DNA of 40,589 bases, from contig LGRX02030434.1 of the NCBI GenBank assembly GCA_001247695.2, positions 1 through 40,589 on the forward strand, in the 5' to 3' direction. The notes under the pieces are model-generated. The model was not told the DNA's origin. It was given only the letters and a program-made list of their open reading frames with translations, and did not search any database. Shown here piece after piece: positions 11,609-23,274 of this stretch. The stretch comes from Cymbomonas tetramitiformis (Eukaryota > Chlorophyta > Pyramimonadophyceae > Pyramimonadales > Pyramimonadaceae). Every line of letters starts with the position of its first letter. The stretch's first letter is position 1. A program made the position numbers and the translations under genes.

Positions 11609-14600
11609 TAGTATTATCATGTCTATGATGATTTAGCATGATATAATAATGCCAAAAAAACGAAGTTTTACGAAATAAAACTGGCATTTTAGAGCATATA
11701 TAGTTACAGTGACCCTGTTACTCAATACAGTGTTTAGGGTGTTACCTGATATCAGTAACCCTAATACAGGTAAAAAATAAGCAGTATAACGTTTTTGCAA
11801 AGATTTTTAAGCAAAACTGCATTCAATACCTAAGTGAATGTTAAGTGATTTTCAGAGGGTACGTTACACCCCTGACACACACATTTAAATATTAGGGTGT
11901 TACAGGGTGTTACACGTGTTATGTCTTTCAGGGATTGTTATTTGATAGATAAATATCCATTATAGCAAAAAAAATCAATCCCGAATTTGCAAAAGATTAC
12001 ACGTATTGTATTTTGACCGATTTTTCGTTACAGCCAATATGTTCACCCCTATATATTACACACCTAATATCTAGGGTGTTACACGAGATATGACTATTGT
12101 CATTATGATTTTCTCATACCTCAATAGGTATAAAATCATATTATCAAATAAAATAGGGTCCGATTTTCAATTTTCAAATCTATCGCAAACGGATTTTACC
12201 CATTTTGGCCGTTTTTGGCTATATGTATATATATATATATATACATATCTCTGTGTGTGTGTGGACTGCAAAGTACAGAAGCACTGCAAATCACTTCACC
12301 TTTGCACATGACAAATTTCATGGCATAAAAGTGAATTATTCTGCATATCAACATCTGAGGTTGATCACATTTCTGGGTTTTACTGATTGAAACCCATGGA
12401 GGCAAATGCACTCTCTGGTGATATTTAAGATATATCAACTGTAAATGAATTCACAGTTGTGTCAGATCCTAAGATATATTTGGATGTATACAACGAGTAT
12501 ATCAAGTGATATCTCTATGTTCAAATACATCTGGACACTGCTAGATATAATCTGAGCAGTTTTTACACAACACAATGTTTGTGTGTGTGTACGTCCACAA
12601 CCACCTTTTGTCAATTCATGTATGGTTGCTGATCTGAGTTGGCACATGCATGTGAAGTGATCATCTGTATCAACTGTCAGAATGCAATGTAGATATTGAT
12701 GTTGCTCCAGCGATAGTGTGTGGAATGACGAGTGGACTGCACCCAACGGTTACCAGCTGTTTAATGGGTGCAGTATCTTGCCTTCGGGTCTGGAGATAAC
12801 TCCATCCAGCCCTACAACATCTTGTCTTATCCTGCTCCCTTATCTATCGCAATCACTGACATTTTCCACGCACATGTGTTTGGAAAATGGTATCTATGTA
12901 TTATGTATTGATACAATACTTGATCATTACACTTGGAGTCAGTGTATTGTCAACATGTATAATGAATGTTAGTGTTTGTGCAGTGTATTGTGCTGATTAG
13001 TACTGATGTGTGTGTGTTTTTACTTGCACACACTTTGCAAGATCTTTATGGATATCACAATATCCTAACAACCTATCATGCAGATTGTCAGCATACCACG
13101 TACTGATTACATCTAACATGATATATATAGTTTAGGGATTGTTGTAATTCCATGATAATCTCATTACGTGATGAGTTGCTGATAGATTTTACATGAAGCT
13201 CAGGTGAGCATTCCTTCAAGTAATCCACCATAGAATGTACATGTTACCTGGAGAGCATCTCGGCTCCACCAGGGCACGACAAACTAATTATGGTGTTTAG
13301 ATTACTGTCAGGCACCCTTTGCAACATGGATTCGAATATAGACTAGCATTCACTGCAATATGCGTATGCTCTATGTACTACAGCTGGTATCGTGATCAAG
13401 CTGTACAGTATAATAAAGTATGTAACATTTACAACATTGCAATCATTCAGCATAAGATGTGTGCATGATATAGAAGTATATGCACTGTGTATTAATGATT
13501 GCTGTAAGTGAAATGAGTGTATGTGTGTGTGTGCTGATCTGCACACACATATTGTGCACAGATCATTGTGCTGCTGATAAGTATAATGCTGATGATCAAA
13601 AGTATTTGTGTGGTCATCAGAACATTGGAATCTGCTGCAATATGATAATAAGGCATTCACAGCAGTATGTATCCACAGCATAGCGATCATGTGCTCTTAG
13701 CATTCCTGCATATATACAATCGTTCTGCATATGATTTCATCGCGCGTACACATGTGTGCTTCTCACTGCATGTAGACACATTAAAACTGTACGTGCTAAA
13801 ATCGAGCATTCCTCGCATTTTATGAAATCATGAAAGGTATATATTATGCTGACAGGCCATAAATCATTGCACGCAGTGATTGTAAACAGTGCGTAGAGAT
13901 GATTTGCAAAAATCGCTGATGTACGTTGTATACAAATGCGAGCGCGCTGCTGATGAAAAGTATGAATTGTCGTCGCCATTCATCAGCACATGATACGGGC
14001 GCTGACATGTATACAAATTAAGATTCTGTCGATGACCACTATGTCATATATCATTCTGGACAATTTTCGAACGTGATTCTTGCAAGCGCGCGCATGCTGC
14101 GATCAACTTCTGTAAAATATGTGACCATCGCGCAGTATGCGACCATCGCGCATGCTGCCATCTGCAATTTAGTGATCATCGCGCATCAACATATATGAGG
14201 CCGTACAAAAAGCAATTCAGCGCAATCATGAAAATTGCGATACTGCGCTGATGATTTTCCGCGCGGAAACGATTTTGCCGATGATTTATCGCATCTGCGA
14301 ACATGCATATATCCGCGAACCATTGATCGTGTACATTTCATTGCTGCGCCGATATATGTCATATGCACACCTTATCGCGTATATGTGCGATCAGCTGTTT
14401 CTGCGTGTATACTGAGGAAAATCTTCTCGCGCAATTTCTGCGTTGTCGATATGCGAACGTATATTATTCGGGCTGCAGATATTCAATTTATGCGAACGCT
14501 GTCTTATGTGCGCCCTCCTGCAAACCTGCGAACAATATTAAATATGCTATGTCTATCACTGCACCCACTTGGGTTCTCGAGTATCGTGCCTTGACGACTT

Positions 14601-15013
14601 TTAGAATACCACTGATACGGCTGTAGATACAAGCGCCGTGAATATATTATCAATATACAAAAGAAACACTGCAAAGTTGGACAGCAATGCGAGTGTACGG
14701 ATGAGCGGGTTTGTGAGTGCAGTCTCTGTAAGAGGATCTGCTGAAGCACAACGCTTCCTCACTTTTATACCTACGTCACCCATCATCTTAGATGGTACCG
14801 CCATTGGGTTGTGAACCCGAGACGTAGGTTGAACGACCAGCATGGTAGTAACGACTAGTTCGTTCATGCTGCACATGCGAGTTCTGCGCATGCTGAAAGC
14901 TAAAGATGGTTCTTGGTTTGTTTCCAAGATGTATCTTTACTTTGCCATCTTCGAGTTCAATCATACGAACTCTCGATGACAGGGATGCCTGATGATATGA
15001 CATAATCATCTGG

Positions 15014-15220
15014 CGACATGTACAGTCATCGTCGACCGTACTGACGACTGTCATAAATGTATGACGCGACTCGACCTGTACAGTCATGATCGACCATACT
15101 GTCGACTGTCATAATAATATATGACATGACCGACTGTCATAATAATATATGACATGACATGACATGGTATGACATGTATGACAGGTATGACACGTATGAC
15201 ATGTATGACACATATGTCAT
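15014..15220. repeat. Decayed TGACA-rich tandem repeats
   Basis: Two units of about 60 bp (GTACAGTCATSRTCGACC core) are followed by two units of about 28 bp with GACTGTCATAATAATATATG, then an irregular TATGACAYG decamer run. No coding role is visible. Confidence 0.7.
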
Positions 15221-15594
15221 CGGTCATAACCCTGACAACTCGTCGATATAACCACAAGAAATGGGTATCAGATTTTGGGTTTCACTTATCCTATCACAAC
15301 AAACAATATATCGTTGTGTTCGTCTATAAAAGACCTTTATGTATGCCAAGTTTCAGCCGGAAAGACCTCGTGATTCAAAGGTTATTCACGGTCAAGAAAC
15401 ACGATGCATCGTTTCATGGGAATTTACGATGAACACCAAGTCAAATTTGTGAATTCCGAGTGAACTTCATGTGAATAGAATGTGAAGGGGCAGTGATTCT
15501 ACCGTTAAAATAATTCTACAGTGAAAGTGTGGTTAAACATAGTGAATGTTAAGTGAATAATGCAATATCCACTATTCATGAAATAGCACGCAGA

Positions 15595-15808
15595 GAAAAT
15601 CTTTTATTGGTAAACAGGAAGTGAATTCAGGGTGAATACAAGGTGAATTGAAAGCCAATATAAAAGCACAACAATGTTTTTTTTTGCTTTCAGCTGTAGC
15701 AAGAAAATCGTTTATTGGTAAACAGGAAGTGAATTCAAGGTGAATACAAGGTGAATTGAAAGTCAATATAAAAGCACAACAATGTTTTTTTGCTTTCAGC
15801 TGTAGCAA
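15595..15808. repeat. 108-bp direct duplication
   Basis: Copies start at 15595 and 15703 and differ by a few bases plus a T-run length change. Each copy carries AATAAA on the minus strand (in TTTATTGGTAAAC on plus), just downstream of the minus-strand stop at 15833, so they may supply poly(A) signals. Confidence 0.85.
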
Positions 15809-15832
15809 TAAAATACACACACAGTTAACATT

Positions 15833-16517
15833 CTACTTCTCTAAAGGTAGTTCAATGCTAGGATACAGCTCACTATCCAGTGCTTCCCCTTCAGGGACAA
15901 GTGCACCGAGCCCATTCACAACTTGCCAGCTCTCATTCATGCTCAAAGCAGGCACCATGCGCACGTCGAGATCAGCCAACTGCTCACTCCCAACTATTAA
16001 GTGGCCCTGATCGAAATGTGTGGGGTGCGAGTCCAGCACAAACACATACTTGCCAGTCTGCTTCCGCGCACCCTCAGCATCCAACACCTCTTCCTCATGG
16101 AGTGCAGCCACGGCAACACGCCAACGACCCTCTTCATTCCCATCCGTCGGCTTCATGTCTAGAATGGTTTGCCCAATGACCATCCTCAACTCTTTACCAC
16201 CCGCACGAAGTCTCCTATGACAAATACATGACCATAGGAGTGGTAGTCGAAGGAAATGGTCGTCTTCTTCAAGAGCGTGAGGCCTTGCACCGGCTTGTCA
16301 TTTGGCAAACGACGATGCTTTTGCAAAATTGTCGACATCTGCAACCACCGTACGTTGGTAAATAACCAATATTTCCGTCACCAAAAACCAGTTGTGAAAC
16401 TACATTTAAACATGGAACAAGGGAAAGTTGTACTCACGCTGGGACCCAAGTTTGCACTTGTGGCCGGCACGCGAGCCTCGTGCTCTGCCACTACTCTTGG
16501 TTCAGGAATAGTCACCC
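15833..16517 (-). pseudogene. Fragment of a BAH-domain-like gene, frameshifted
   Basis: One minus-strand exon runs 16517-16438 (acceptor TTTGTAG|GGG, donor CCCAGC|GTGAGT). After a 99-nt intron the next starts at 16338 (GGTTGCAG|ATG), in phase. The second exon reads GHVFVIGDFVRV, then meets a TGA at 16188. A one-base slip near 16198 moves into another frame that runs to a TAG at 15833 and includes IGQTILDMKP, RWRVAVAALHEEEV and YVFVLDSHPTHF. The order GDFVxV, then W-R-V...EEE, then F-V-x-D-S-H resembles a bromo-adjacent-homology (BAH) fold, a chromatin reader. The slip could be a mutation, an assembly error or a missed splice. Upstream exons are not visible; a transposon-borne origin is as likely as a host gene. 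Confidence 0.4.
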
Positions 16518-16839
16518 CTACAAATTATTGGCCTTTTTACACGCGTGGAAAACCGTCCGTCCGACGCGTGGACAGCGTACGGACACCCTATGGACGCTTT
16601 TTTTGCTAAATCCACACGTGTGAAATTGTCTAATTTGTAAAAGTGATGTTCATACGGTGTCCATACGATAAATCCACACGTCGTCCGTACGTGCGCATCC
16701 GTGTGGACGACGTATGCTAGTTTACCTGATTTTATTACGCGTGTGGACGCTCCGACCGTATGGACAGGTGCCGTCCATACGCATGAACCACTGGAAAATG
16801 TTGTCCACACGTGCGGACTGCGAGAAATGCCGCTTCTAC

Positions 16840-17669
16840 CCCTCCTCGGCCATATGGACACCATGGGGACGTGTCCCTGGACCGTACCCACGCGTACGGA
16901 CGACGTGTGGACGGGCGTATGGACAGTGTGAGGCCCGTGCCGTGCCACTCTTTTGCGCTTGTCCGCACGTGTGGACAGCCATTGCACCCGGGCCTGGGTG
17001 TACCCGAGCACTGCTTGCCCCCTCCTCAGCCATGTGGACACCATGTGGACGTGTCCCTGGACGTACTGATGCGTACGGACGACGTGTGGACGGGCGTATG
17101 GACAGTGTGAGGCCCGTGCCGTGCCACTCGTTTGCGCTTGTCCGCACGTGTGGACACCCATTGCACCCAGACCTGGGTGTACCCGAGCATTTCCTTCCCC
17201 TTCATCAGCCACATGGACACCATGGGGACGTGTCCCTGGACCGTACCGACGCGTACGGACGACGTGTGGACGGGCGTATGGACAGTGTGAGGCCCGTGCC
17301 GTGCCACTCGTTTGCGCTTGTCCGCACGTGTGGACAGCCATTGCACCCGGGCCTGGGTGTACCCAAGCATTTCCTTCCCCTTCATCAGCCACATGGACAC
17401 CATGGGGGCGTGTCCCTGGGTCGTACCGACGCGTACGGACGACGTGTGGACGGGCGTATGGACAGTGTGAGGCCCGTGCCGTGCCACTCGTTTGCGCTTG
17501 TCCGCACGTGTGGACAGCCATTGCACCCAGGCCTGGGTGTACCCAAGCATTTCCTTCCCCTTCATCAGCCACATGGACACCATGGGGGCGTGTCCCTGGG
17601 TCGTACCGCCGCGTACGAACGACGTGTGGACGGGCGTATGGACAGTGTGAGGCCCGTGCCGTGCCACTC
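16840..17669. repeat. 180-bp satellite-like tandem array (about 4.5 units)
   Basis: The anchor GGACAGTGTGAGGCCCGTGC recurs at 16921, 17100, 17280, 17460 and 17640, period 179-180. Each unit holds about five copies of the 9-bp motif GTCCRYRCG/CGYRYGGAC, including the 16-bp palindrome-like GTCCGCACGTGTGGAC. Because 180 is a multiple of three, several frames stay open through the whole array; I treat these as artefacts, not genes. The array is interrupted by the Mutator-like element and resumes at 22936. Confidence 0.92.
17661..17669. repeat. Left 9-bp target-site duplication of the Mutator-like element
   Basis: GTGCCACTC here is repeated at 22927-22935, immediately outside the opposite element end. 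Confidence 0.92.
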
Positions 17670-17830
17670 GGTAGCACTTCATTTTTGTCGCATGATCTAT
17701 TATTTTTGTCGCACCATGCGACACAGCAATTATATTCTGGAGCGACAAAAGTGAGTACGGGACTCATTATTGTCGCAGTGCGACAAACCGTGAGTAGGGG
17801 GCTCATTATTGTCGCAGCGACAAAAAGAAG
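17670..17830. repeat. Left end of the MULE with clustered TGTCGC words
   Basis: At least six TGTCGC/GCGACA words occur in 160 bp, some as inverted pairs (TTTTTGTCGCACCATGCGAC). Similar words occur at 22030-22105 and 22868-22920 near the other end. They are candidate transposase binding sites (inference). Confidence 0.6.
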
Positions 17831-18178
17831 ACTGATATTTACGGACAGATAATTTCCGGAAACTTACGGCAGATTCGGGTGTGAGGAAGTTATACCCAAG
17901 TTTACGGAACAATGCACACAGGCTGGCAATAATTAATTTTAAGAAACAGGTGATCACTATTGGGCAAGTCTGGAAGGACAGACGCGGGACCACAAGCACA
18001 GATTTTCAGGAATCACACGTTATGAATCAGACGCGGGACCACATAATGCAAAATACAGTAATGATATAAAAGTTACTGCTATTAATTATGCACGGCGGTG
18101 CAAAAGTATCAGCTCAGGAAAGAGGTTCCAGCTATGGTCCTATCAAAGCTATCGAGCTTGCACTGGCAGGTGTTGCTC

Positions 18179-21100
18179 TCACTTTGCAGCTTCTGCTGCT
18201 ATTTTCTGTCGCATAGTCCTCGGACGGTTGGCGGGGAAGGCATCCTCGTTCAAGGTAAAGATGTCAAGCCCTTCCCGAAGGTGATACCCAGCCAAGATGT
18301 GCGGGCAGCACTTGCAGTGCCAGAACCACTTGCAAGAGCAAGCATCCCCATCCAGTGGGCAAGAAGGATCGTCCACGTTGAAAGTGAGCTCGACGATGTC
18401 ATCGGAGTACTTACGGATGATGTCGAGGCTTCGGAAGAAGTTGCGGGGATTTTCCCCGCGAACCAGTTGACGAAACTTGGTCACACGTAGGTCAGTGAGC
18501 GGTTTGCCGGACGGGGTCTTATTCATGTAGATGAAGTCGATGCCATGGATGCGGGTGGGGTACAAATAGAAGTTGGAACTGTCAGCATCAGGGCAAACTA
18601 GCTCGCATGCCATATTCAGGAAGGGGATGGGATAGTTCCCGGTAAGGCCGTGAGAGAAGGTCTCCTTGTTCTTGAAGGCACGGGAATTCAGTAACGCCGG
18701 AACCGATTGTGTGAGAGTTTGGTAGTGGGTGGCATTTATAGGAACTAGTCGGCGGTCCTCACGATGCCCGCGTTCATCGGACTGCATGTCGGGCTTAATC
18801 CCGGGAATGGTGCTAGCTCCCCGAAAGAACATGATGTGCTCCCCGTGCGTAAAGTTGCGTACGGACAATATGAACGCAGTGAGGCCTAGCAGGTCCCACT
18901 CCCGTTTAGCAACGTCGGCGATAACCTTACGCATCTCGAGAGTGAGAGCACCCTCAAAAATCAGTCGATCGTCAATGATCTGATCCCGTAAGTCCTCGGG
19001 GACATGCCTGCGAGCAGAAATCAATCACCTTAGTGACAGAAATTGCAATAACTAGCAGCCATGTAGCACTGACAGGAACATATAGTACACAACAACAATA
19101 AAACTTACACAAATTCGACATGCTATATCAAACAAATACTAACAGAAGCTATCAAAAGTGTGTAACCAACAGGACTTACCACCGGTCTCGACGCGCCCCA
19201 TTCCGGAGCTAACGCCGGCCGTCCATGGCGGGGATGGAACACAGGGGCGCGGTCCCACGGCCGGACCGGCGGAGTTGCGCCCCATTAGAGTGTGTTCGCC
19301 CGGGCTTTATATCCATGGTTACACACACAACACGGCAGATAGGCAACATATTAACAGGAGCATGAGAGCGGGAACTTACTCATGGACTTTTTCGATGTAT
19401 TTTCGTCGAACGTGTTCGACATCTTTCAGGGACACCAGGCACTCAAGACTGCCAGGATTGTCGATATTGTTGGCGGCGGCAGTCAGAGACCGCATGTTGT
19501 CGCCACACACGATGGAGATCGGTAGGTCGATGGCAAAGGCGATCTTTGCATACTTCATGAGAGCTCGAAGGCCAACCTCGTAGGAAAAAGTAGATTCGCT
19601 CTTGGCGATGACGTACATGTAAAGATAGAAAGACTGCCGCGGGCAGTTGCGGGTGTCGTCCATCGTTTTCCACAAGTGAGGCTTCTCGAAAGTGACACCG
19701 TCGGTGCCCATATCAATAAGTACGTAGTCGGACTGTGTCTTTCCAAATGAAGCATCGGCTTTGACGGTGAAAACGTTATGAGGAGCATGGCTGGCGTATT
19801 CTCGTCGAATATTTTCTCCCAAAACCAGATTGGTCATGGCGATTGCGGGTCCAAACTGATCACTCCTGACAGAACGTGCAAACGAACAAAGGGAAGTCAG
19901 TAACATAATAAAGGAGTCAGGCTAACGTAAACAGGCTGACAAGCAAGTAGGCAGTGCATTCACTAAAATGTGTACAGCGGATAAACCTCCGGAGCCATGG
20001 GGTACAAGCCCATGGTCGTAAGGCGCGGAAAAGTCGCCTTCGAACCGATCAACGGAACTGAACGAAGGTTGAATGACTGGTCCTTACTTTTTAATCCGCG
20101 TGTACACACAAAGTGGCAGAAGGGGGGAAACCGTCACCTTTCATAGGAGACGATGAACGAGGCGTGACGCTCTTGGTGAGATGCCCATTGGGAGAAGGAA
20201 TCAAAGTTGTCGGGCATGGAATGCCTGCTAACATATTCAGTGAGCTGGGCAACGGTGTCAATGGCTTGGCTATCGGCGGCTTTCAATCGGGTAACGTAGT
20301 TTTGTACTTGCTTGAGAGTCGGCAGCTCAGCCTTCATGTCGTCAGTCCCATCCCAGAACTTTTTCACGACAGCATCGAGGACGAGGGCGGGCTTTCCACG
20401 GTGGAGGGCAGCAATATCGTCCAAGGTAGTTCGAAAACGTGCAGGGATGCCAATCTCTGGCACGCTGGAAAGGGTATTGGCGTGGGGGTAACCGTTTTGG
20501 AAAACATCCCATAAACCGGTATGGGGGTCCAAGGCATATTTCTCGGCATACGGGCATGCAAGGCCGTCGGCGGTGGCGTGGGTGTTGCAGCCGTACGTGC
20601 GAGAATACTTGGACTGGGTGATACGCCTCAACCGGATCCCGGATTCCTCCCCTTGCTTCCGATGTTCTTGGAAGGAAGACAAAGGGACCCGCCCGGCCAA
20701 ACGGATCCACGGTGAGCGGTGAGATGGAGCCTGCAAAACACGATCAAACTGTCAGCATCAAAGAAAAAGTAACACGGAAACATGCACAGCAAGTCCGGTC
20801 AGTCCTGGCGAAAGGCATGACAGGAACAATTTGGCAGGGCAAGAACAATTTGGCAGCACAGGGAAAACGCATTACCTGGTTCGTGGAAGCCGGAGCGGGA
20901 GGGGCTGGCAGGACAGTCTCCATGCCCGTGCTTTTCGCCTTCTTAGGCACCGGGCTTTTCGAAGGCGAGTGGACGGGCTGACTGGCAAGCATAGGGCTGG
21001 GCGGAGGCGAGTACGCAGACAGGTTGCTCGCCGCAGACAGCACCGGTCTGCGGGCGGGCGAAACATTTTGCTCAGAGGAAGGTTGGAAAGGTTGCCGGAC

Positions 21101-21329
21101 GCGAGAGTCATCTCCAGTCTGCACCCCCACATGAACGAACCCAGTGAGAGTGGAGGGCGTGGTAGGAAAGCGGGAGACACAGAAAGGCAACCTGCAGGTT
21201 TTCGTGTGACCATTCCTCGGAAATGTCAAAAGCTTGAACCGCTGGAACGACAGATTTGGCGGTGCCACAATACAACTGCACAGCGCGTAAAACGCGCTCG
21301 TGCATTGGCCGTTCGTTCTCAGTGTTCAT
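18179..21329 (-). CDS. Mutator-like transposase with SWIM zinc finger (5 exons, 762 aa)
   Basis: Exons are 21329-21192, 21118-20876, 20730-20138, 19865-19380 and 19007-18179. All introns are GT-AG and all phases agree (0,0,2,2), giving 762 residues with no internal stop. It would catalyse cut-and-paste transposition of its own element in the nucleus. Exon 2 is Pro/Ser-rich and probably a linker. The RNase-H-fold core starts in exon 4: VKADASF with candidate catalytic D362, then VCGDNM with D447; the third acidic residue falls downstream and I cannot fix it. A SWIM zinc finger (CxC...CxCCPHILA) occupies about 710-723 near the C-terminus, as in plant MULE transposases. The N-terminal region is unfamiliar. 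ATG 21329 is the first ATG of exon 1; an upstream exon cannot be excluded. Confidence 0.88.
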
Positions 21330-22926
21330 TGCAGGGTGCGAGAGAATTTATCTGAAAGAAAATTAGTCCACGAAGGATGTGGAAGTCGCAGGATCGCACT
21401 TGTCAAGGAATTAAAGGAGCGGGCACGCAGGTTACCTTAAAAGCAGAATCCGCTGCGAAAAATATCTAGAGGATTGTCGGCTCCTCTAGAACACGTCCCA
21501 TATCCAGCGCTGCGCTGGAAGATGCCAGCGCAGAACATGCGGACAGTCTGGCGGGCGGGAAAAATATCCAGGGAGGAGGGACGGAGCTGGCGGGAAGGTG
21601 GTCATGGGGAATGCGAAAAATATCCTTGGCGGGCGTAAAAGGCCGCTGACGACGGGGCGGAAGAAGTGTTTTTTTAAAAAGTACGTGCTGTCTGCCAGGT
21701 GTGTGGAGACAGTCGCGGCGGCTTGAACAATGAAGAGTTCTTCAAGATGCGACGTTCAAAAATACGTTTGACGTGATCCGCATGTTCGTTGCCATCGATG
21801 ACCCCGCTCATGTGGGATGCCGATTGGTTGTCATGATCCGGGGCTCGGGTGGGATGTGCGATTATGCGATGGAGGTCACATGTCTGGTACCATGTCTGGA
21901 TGCAGATAGCGGACGGAGATAGCGAAAATTCAGAATGAAAGTTGATGACAGTGTTTCGGGTCAACTGTGACACTGTAATGTTCGTCGCAAACCCATGCCA
22001 TGTCAGCATGTCTGCCAGGTGAATTTTTTTTGTCGTGTCGCAAACCCATGCCATGTCAGCATGTTGCGAAAGTCTGGAACCTGTCGCATCGCATTTGTCG
22101 CGAGGGAGCCACACTTAAGGGCTTTTTGTGGTGCAGTTTTTTAATTTACCAATATATAAATCGAAACTGATCGCGTCGCTGATTGGCTTATCCATCGTCT
22201 GCAAACCATCTCGTTTTTGTCGTGTGATCCCTTTCCCTTGTCGTCCCATATTCATGGTGCCTATCTCAGGCGCTCGCACTTCTTATTGGCGGTTATGGGC
22301 GATCAGTCCAAAACATCTCATGTAAAACACCCTGAAATCTGTAGCACGTGCGCCTTCTATAATTATACAAAAAAAACGTGCTCCTTGTACGTGCACAGTC
22401 AGCTTATGGTATTTCGCGTGTGACCCATATTCATGGAGTTTATCTAATCTCATGGCTCCTCTGATTGGCGATCAGTCGGAAATCTCTTTTATACGCCATC
22501 TGAAATCTGTCGCGCTGATAACTTCTGCATGAATATCCATAATTCGATACTACGCCCAGGAATATTCTATGCGTCTCTGATTGGCGGCAATGCTCCACCG
22601 ATTTGTATAACTCTCCTGCTTGCCATCTTAAGGTGACCGGTGTGGACTGCAATATAATTATATATGGGCGGTTACTCCCGATCTGACAGGGAAATCACAC
22701 TGTTTCCGTAAAAAAGGGCCCCAAAGGTGGACAGTTCTGGTAGTATCGTGTGCGTCGATGTCACTTTTTCCAGGAAAACCTGTTTCGCTCCTATAAGGGA
22801 AACGCAGGGCCTTGCAGCTTTTTTTTGAAAAAGCTGCGAACCGTCGGTGTATAATGTTGAGTATAATCGGATCTGTTTGCGACACGACAAAAAAAATACA
22901 CCTCGCGACACAAAAAAGGCGCTTCC
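21330..22926. other. MULE right-hand non-coding region
   Basis: This holds 1.6 kb with no gene, upstream of the transposase start, and presumably contains its promoter. A 53-bp direct duplication starts at 21984 and 22037 (GTCGCAAACCCATGCCATGT). TGTCGC words cluster toward the right end. Confidence 0.65.
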
Positions 22927-22935
22927 GTGCCACTC

Positions 22936-23100
22936 GTTTGCGCTTGTCCGCACGTGTGGACAGCCATTGCACCCGGGCCTGGGTGTGCCCGAGCGTTGCT
23001 TGCCCCTTCATCAGCCATATATGGGCACCATGGGGGCGTGTCAACGAACGAACTCATGCGTACGGACGACGTGTGGACAGACGTATGGACGATCGGATTT
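22936..23100. repeat. Continuation of the interrupted 180-bp array unit
   Basis: Starting with the base after the right target-site duplication, the sequence continues the array unit exactly where 17669 broke off (TTTGCGCTTGTCCGCACG...). It then degrades beyond about 23090 into loose copies of the 9-bp motif. Confidence 0.88.
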
Positions 23101-23246
23101 CGCCAATCCATACGTATGGACGTCAAAATTGAAGTTTGTTGAAACACGCGTGTGGACACATACATCCGCGCGTGTGGATAATAAGGGTTTACCCGTATGG
23201 ATTAGCGGAATCATGCGTGTGAATACAGGTGTCCGCGCACATACGG

Positions 23247-23252
23247 TTTATT
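23247..23252 (-). terminator. AATAAA poly(A) signal of the CACTA transposase gene
   Basis: AATAAA on the minus strand begins about 23 nt after the stop codon at 23275-23277. Position and hexamer fit a eukaryotic poly(A) signal. Confidence 0.45.
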
Positions 23253-23274
23253 TACATATATAATACATCGTGTA

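Larger units (their letters stand above)
11275..15594. other. 4.3 kb AT-rich non-coding stretch with scattered short repeats
   Basis: I see no credible gene on either strand. Contents: repeated AGGGTGTTAC motifs at about 11737, 11891 and 12073; an AT dinucleotide palindrome at about 12218-12247; a GT/CA hairpin near 13520-13550 with 9-bp arms TGTGTGTGC/GCACACACA; and CGCGC-rich words at 14080-14300. The retrotransposon 5' end may lie in here but could not be placed. Confidence 0.5.
17670..22926 (-). mobile_element. Complete Mutator-like element (MULE), 5,257 bp
   Basis: The element starts GGTAGCACTTC and ends GCGCTTCC. The first 22 bases and the reverse complement of the last 22 agree at 16 positions without gaps (both begin GG and end TGTCGC). 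Perfect 9-bp direct repeats GTGCCACTC flank it; 9 bp is typical for Mutator. Removing the element and one duplication restores an unbroken 180-bp array unit. Clusters of TTTGTCGC/TGCGACA words lie near both ends. It encodes one intact 5-exon transposase on the minus strand. Confidence 0.93.

Noticed and set aside
5081..15594. LTR pair of the Ty3/gypsy element
   Set aside because: I compared both flanks of gag-pol by eye and found no long direct repeat. A self dot plot would settle it.
16502..17806. Long open frames on both strands across the 180-bp array (up to about 430 codons)
   Set aside because: They are periodic every 60 codons, exist in several frames at once and follow from a stop-free 180-bp unit. 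They show no domain or splice structure.
18840..18870. CGTACGGAC in the MULE transposase exon as part of the 9-bp motif system
   Set aside because: A single hit within coding sequence and no cluster; treated as chance.
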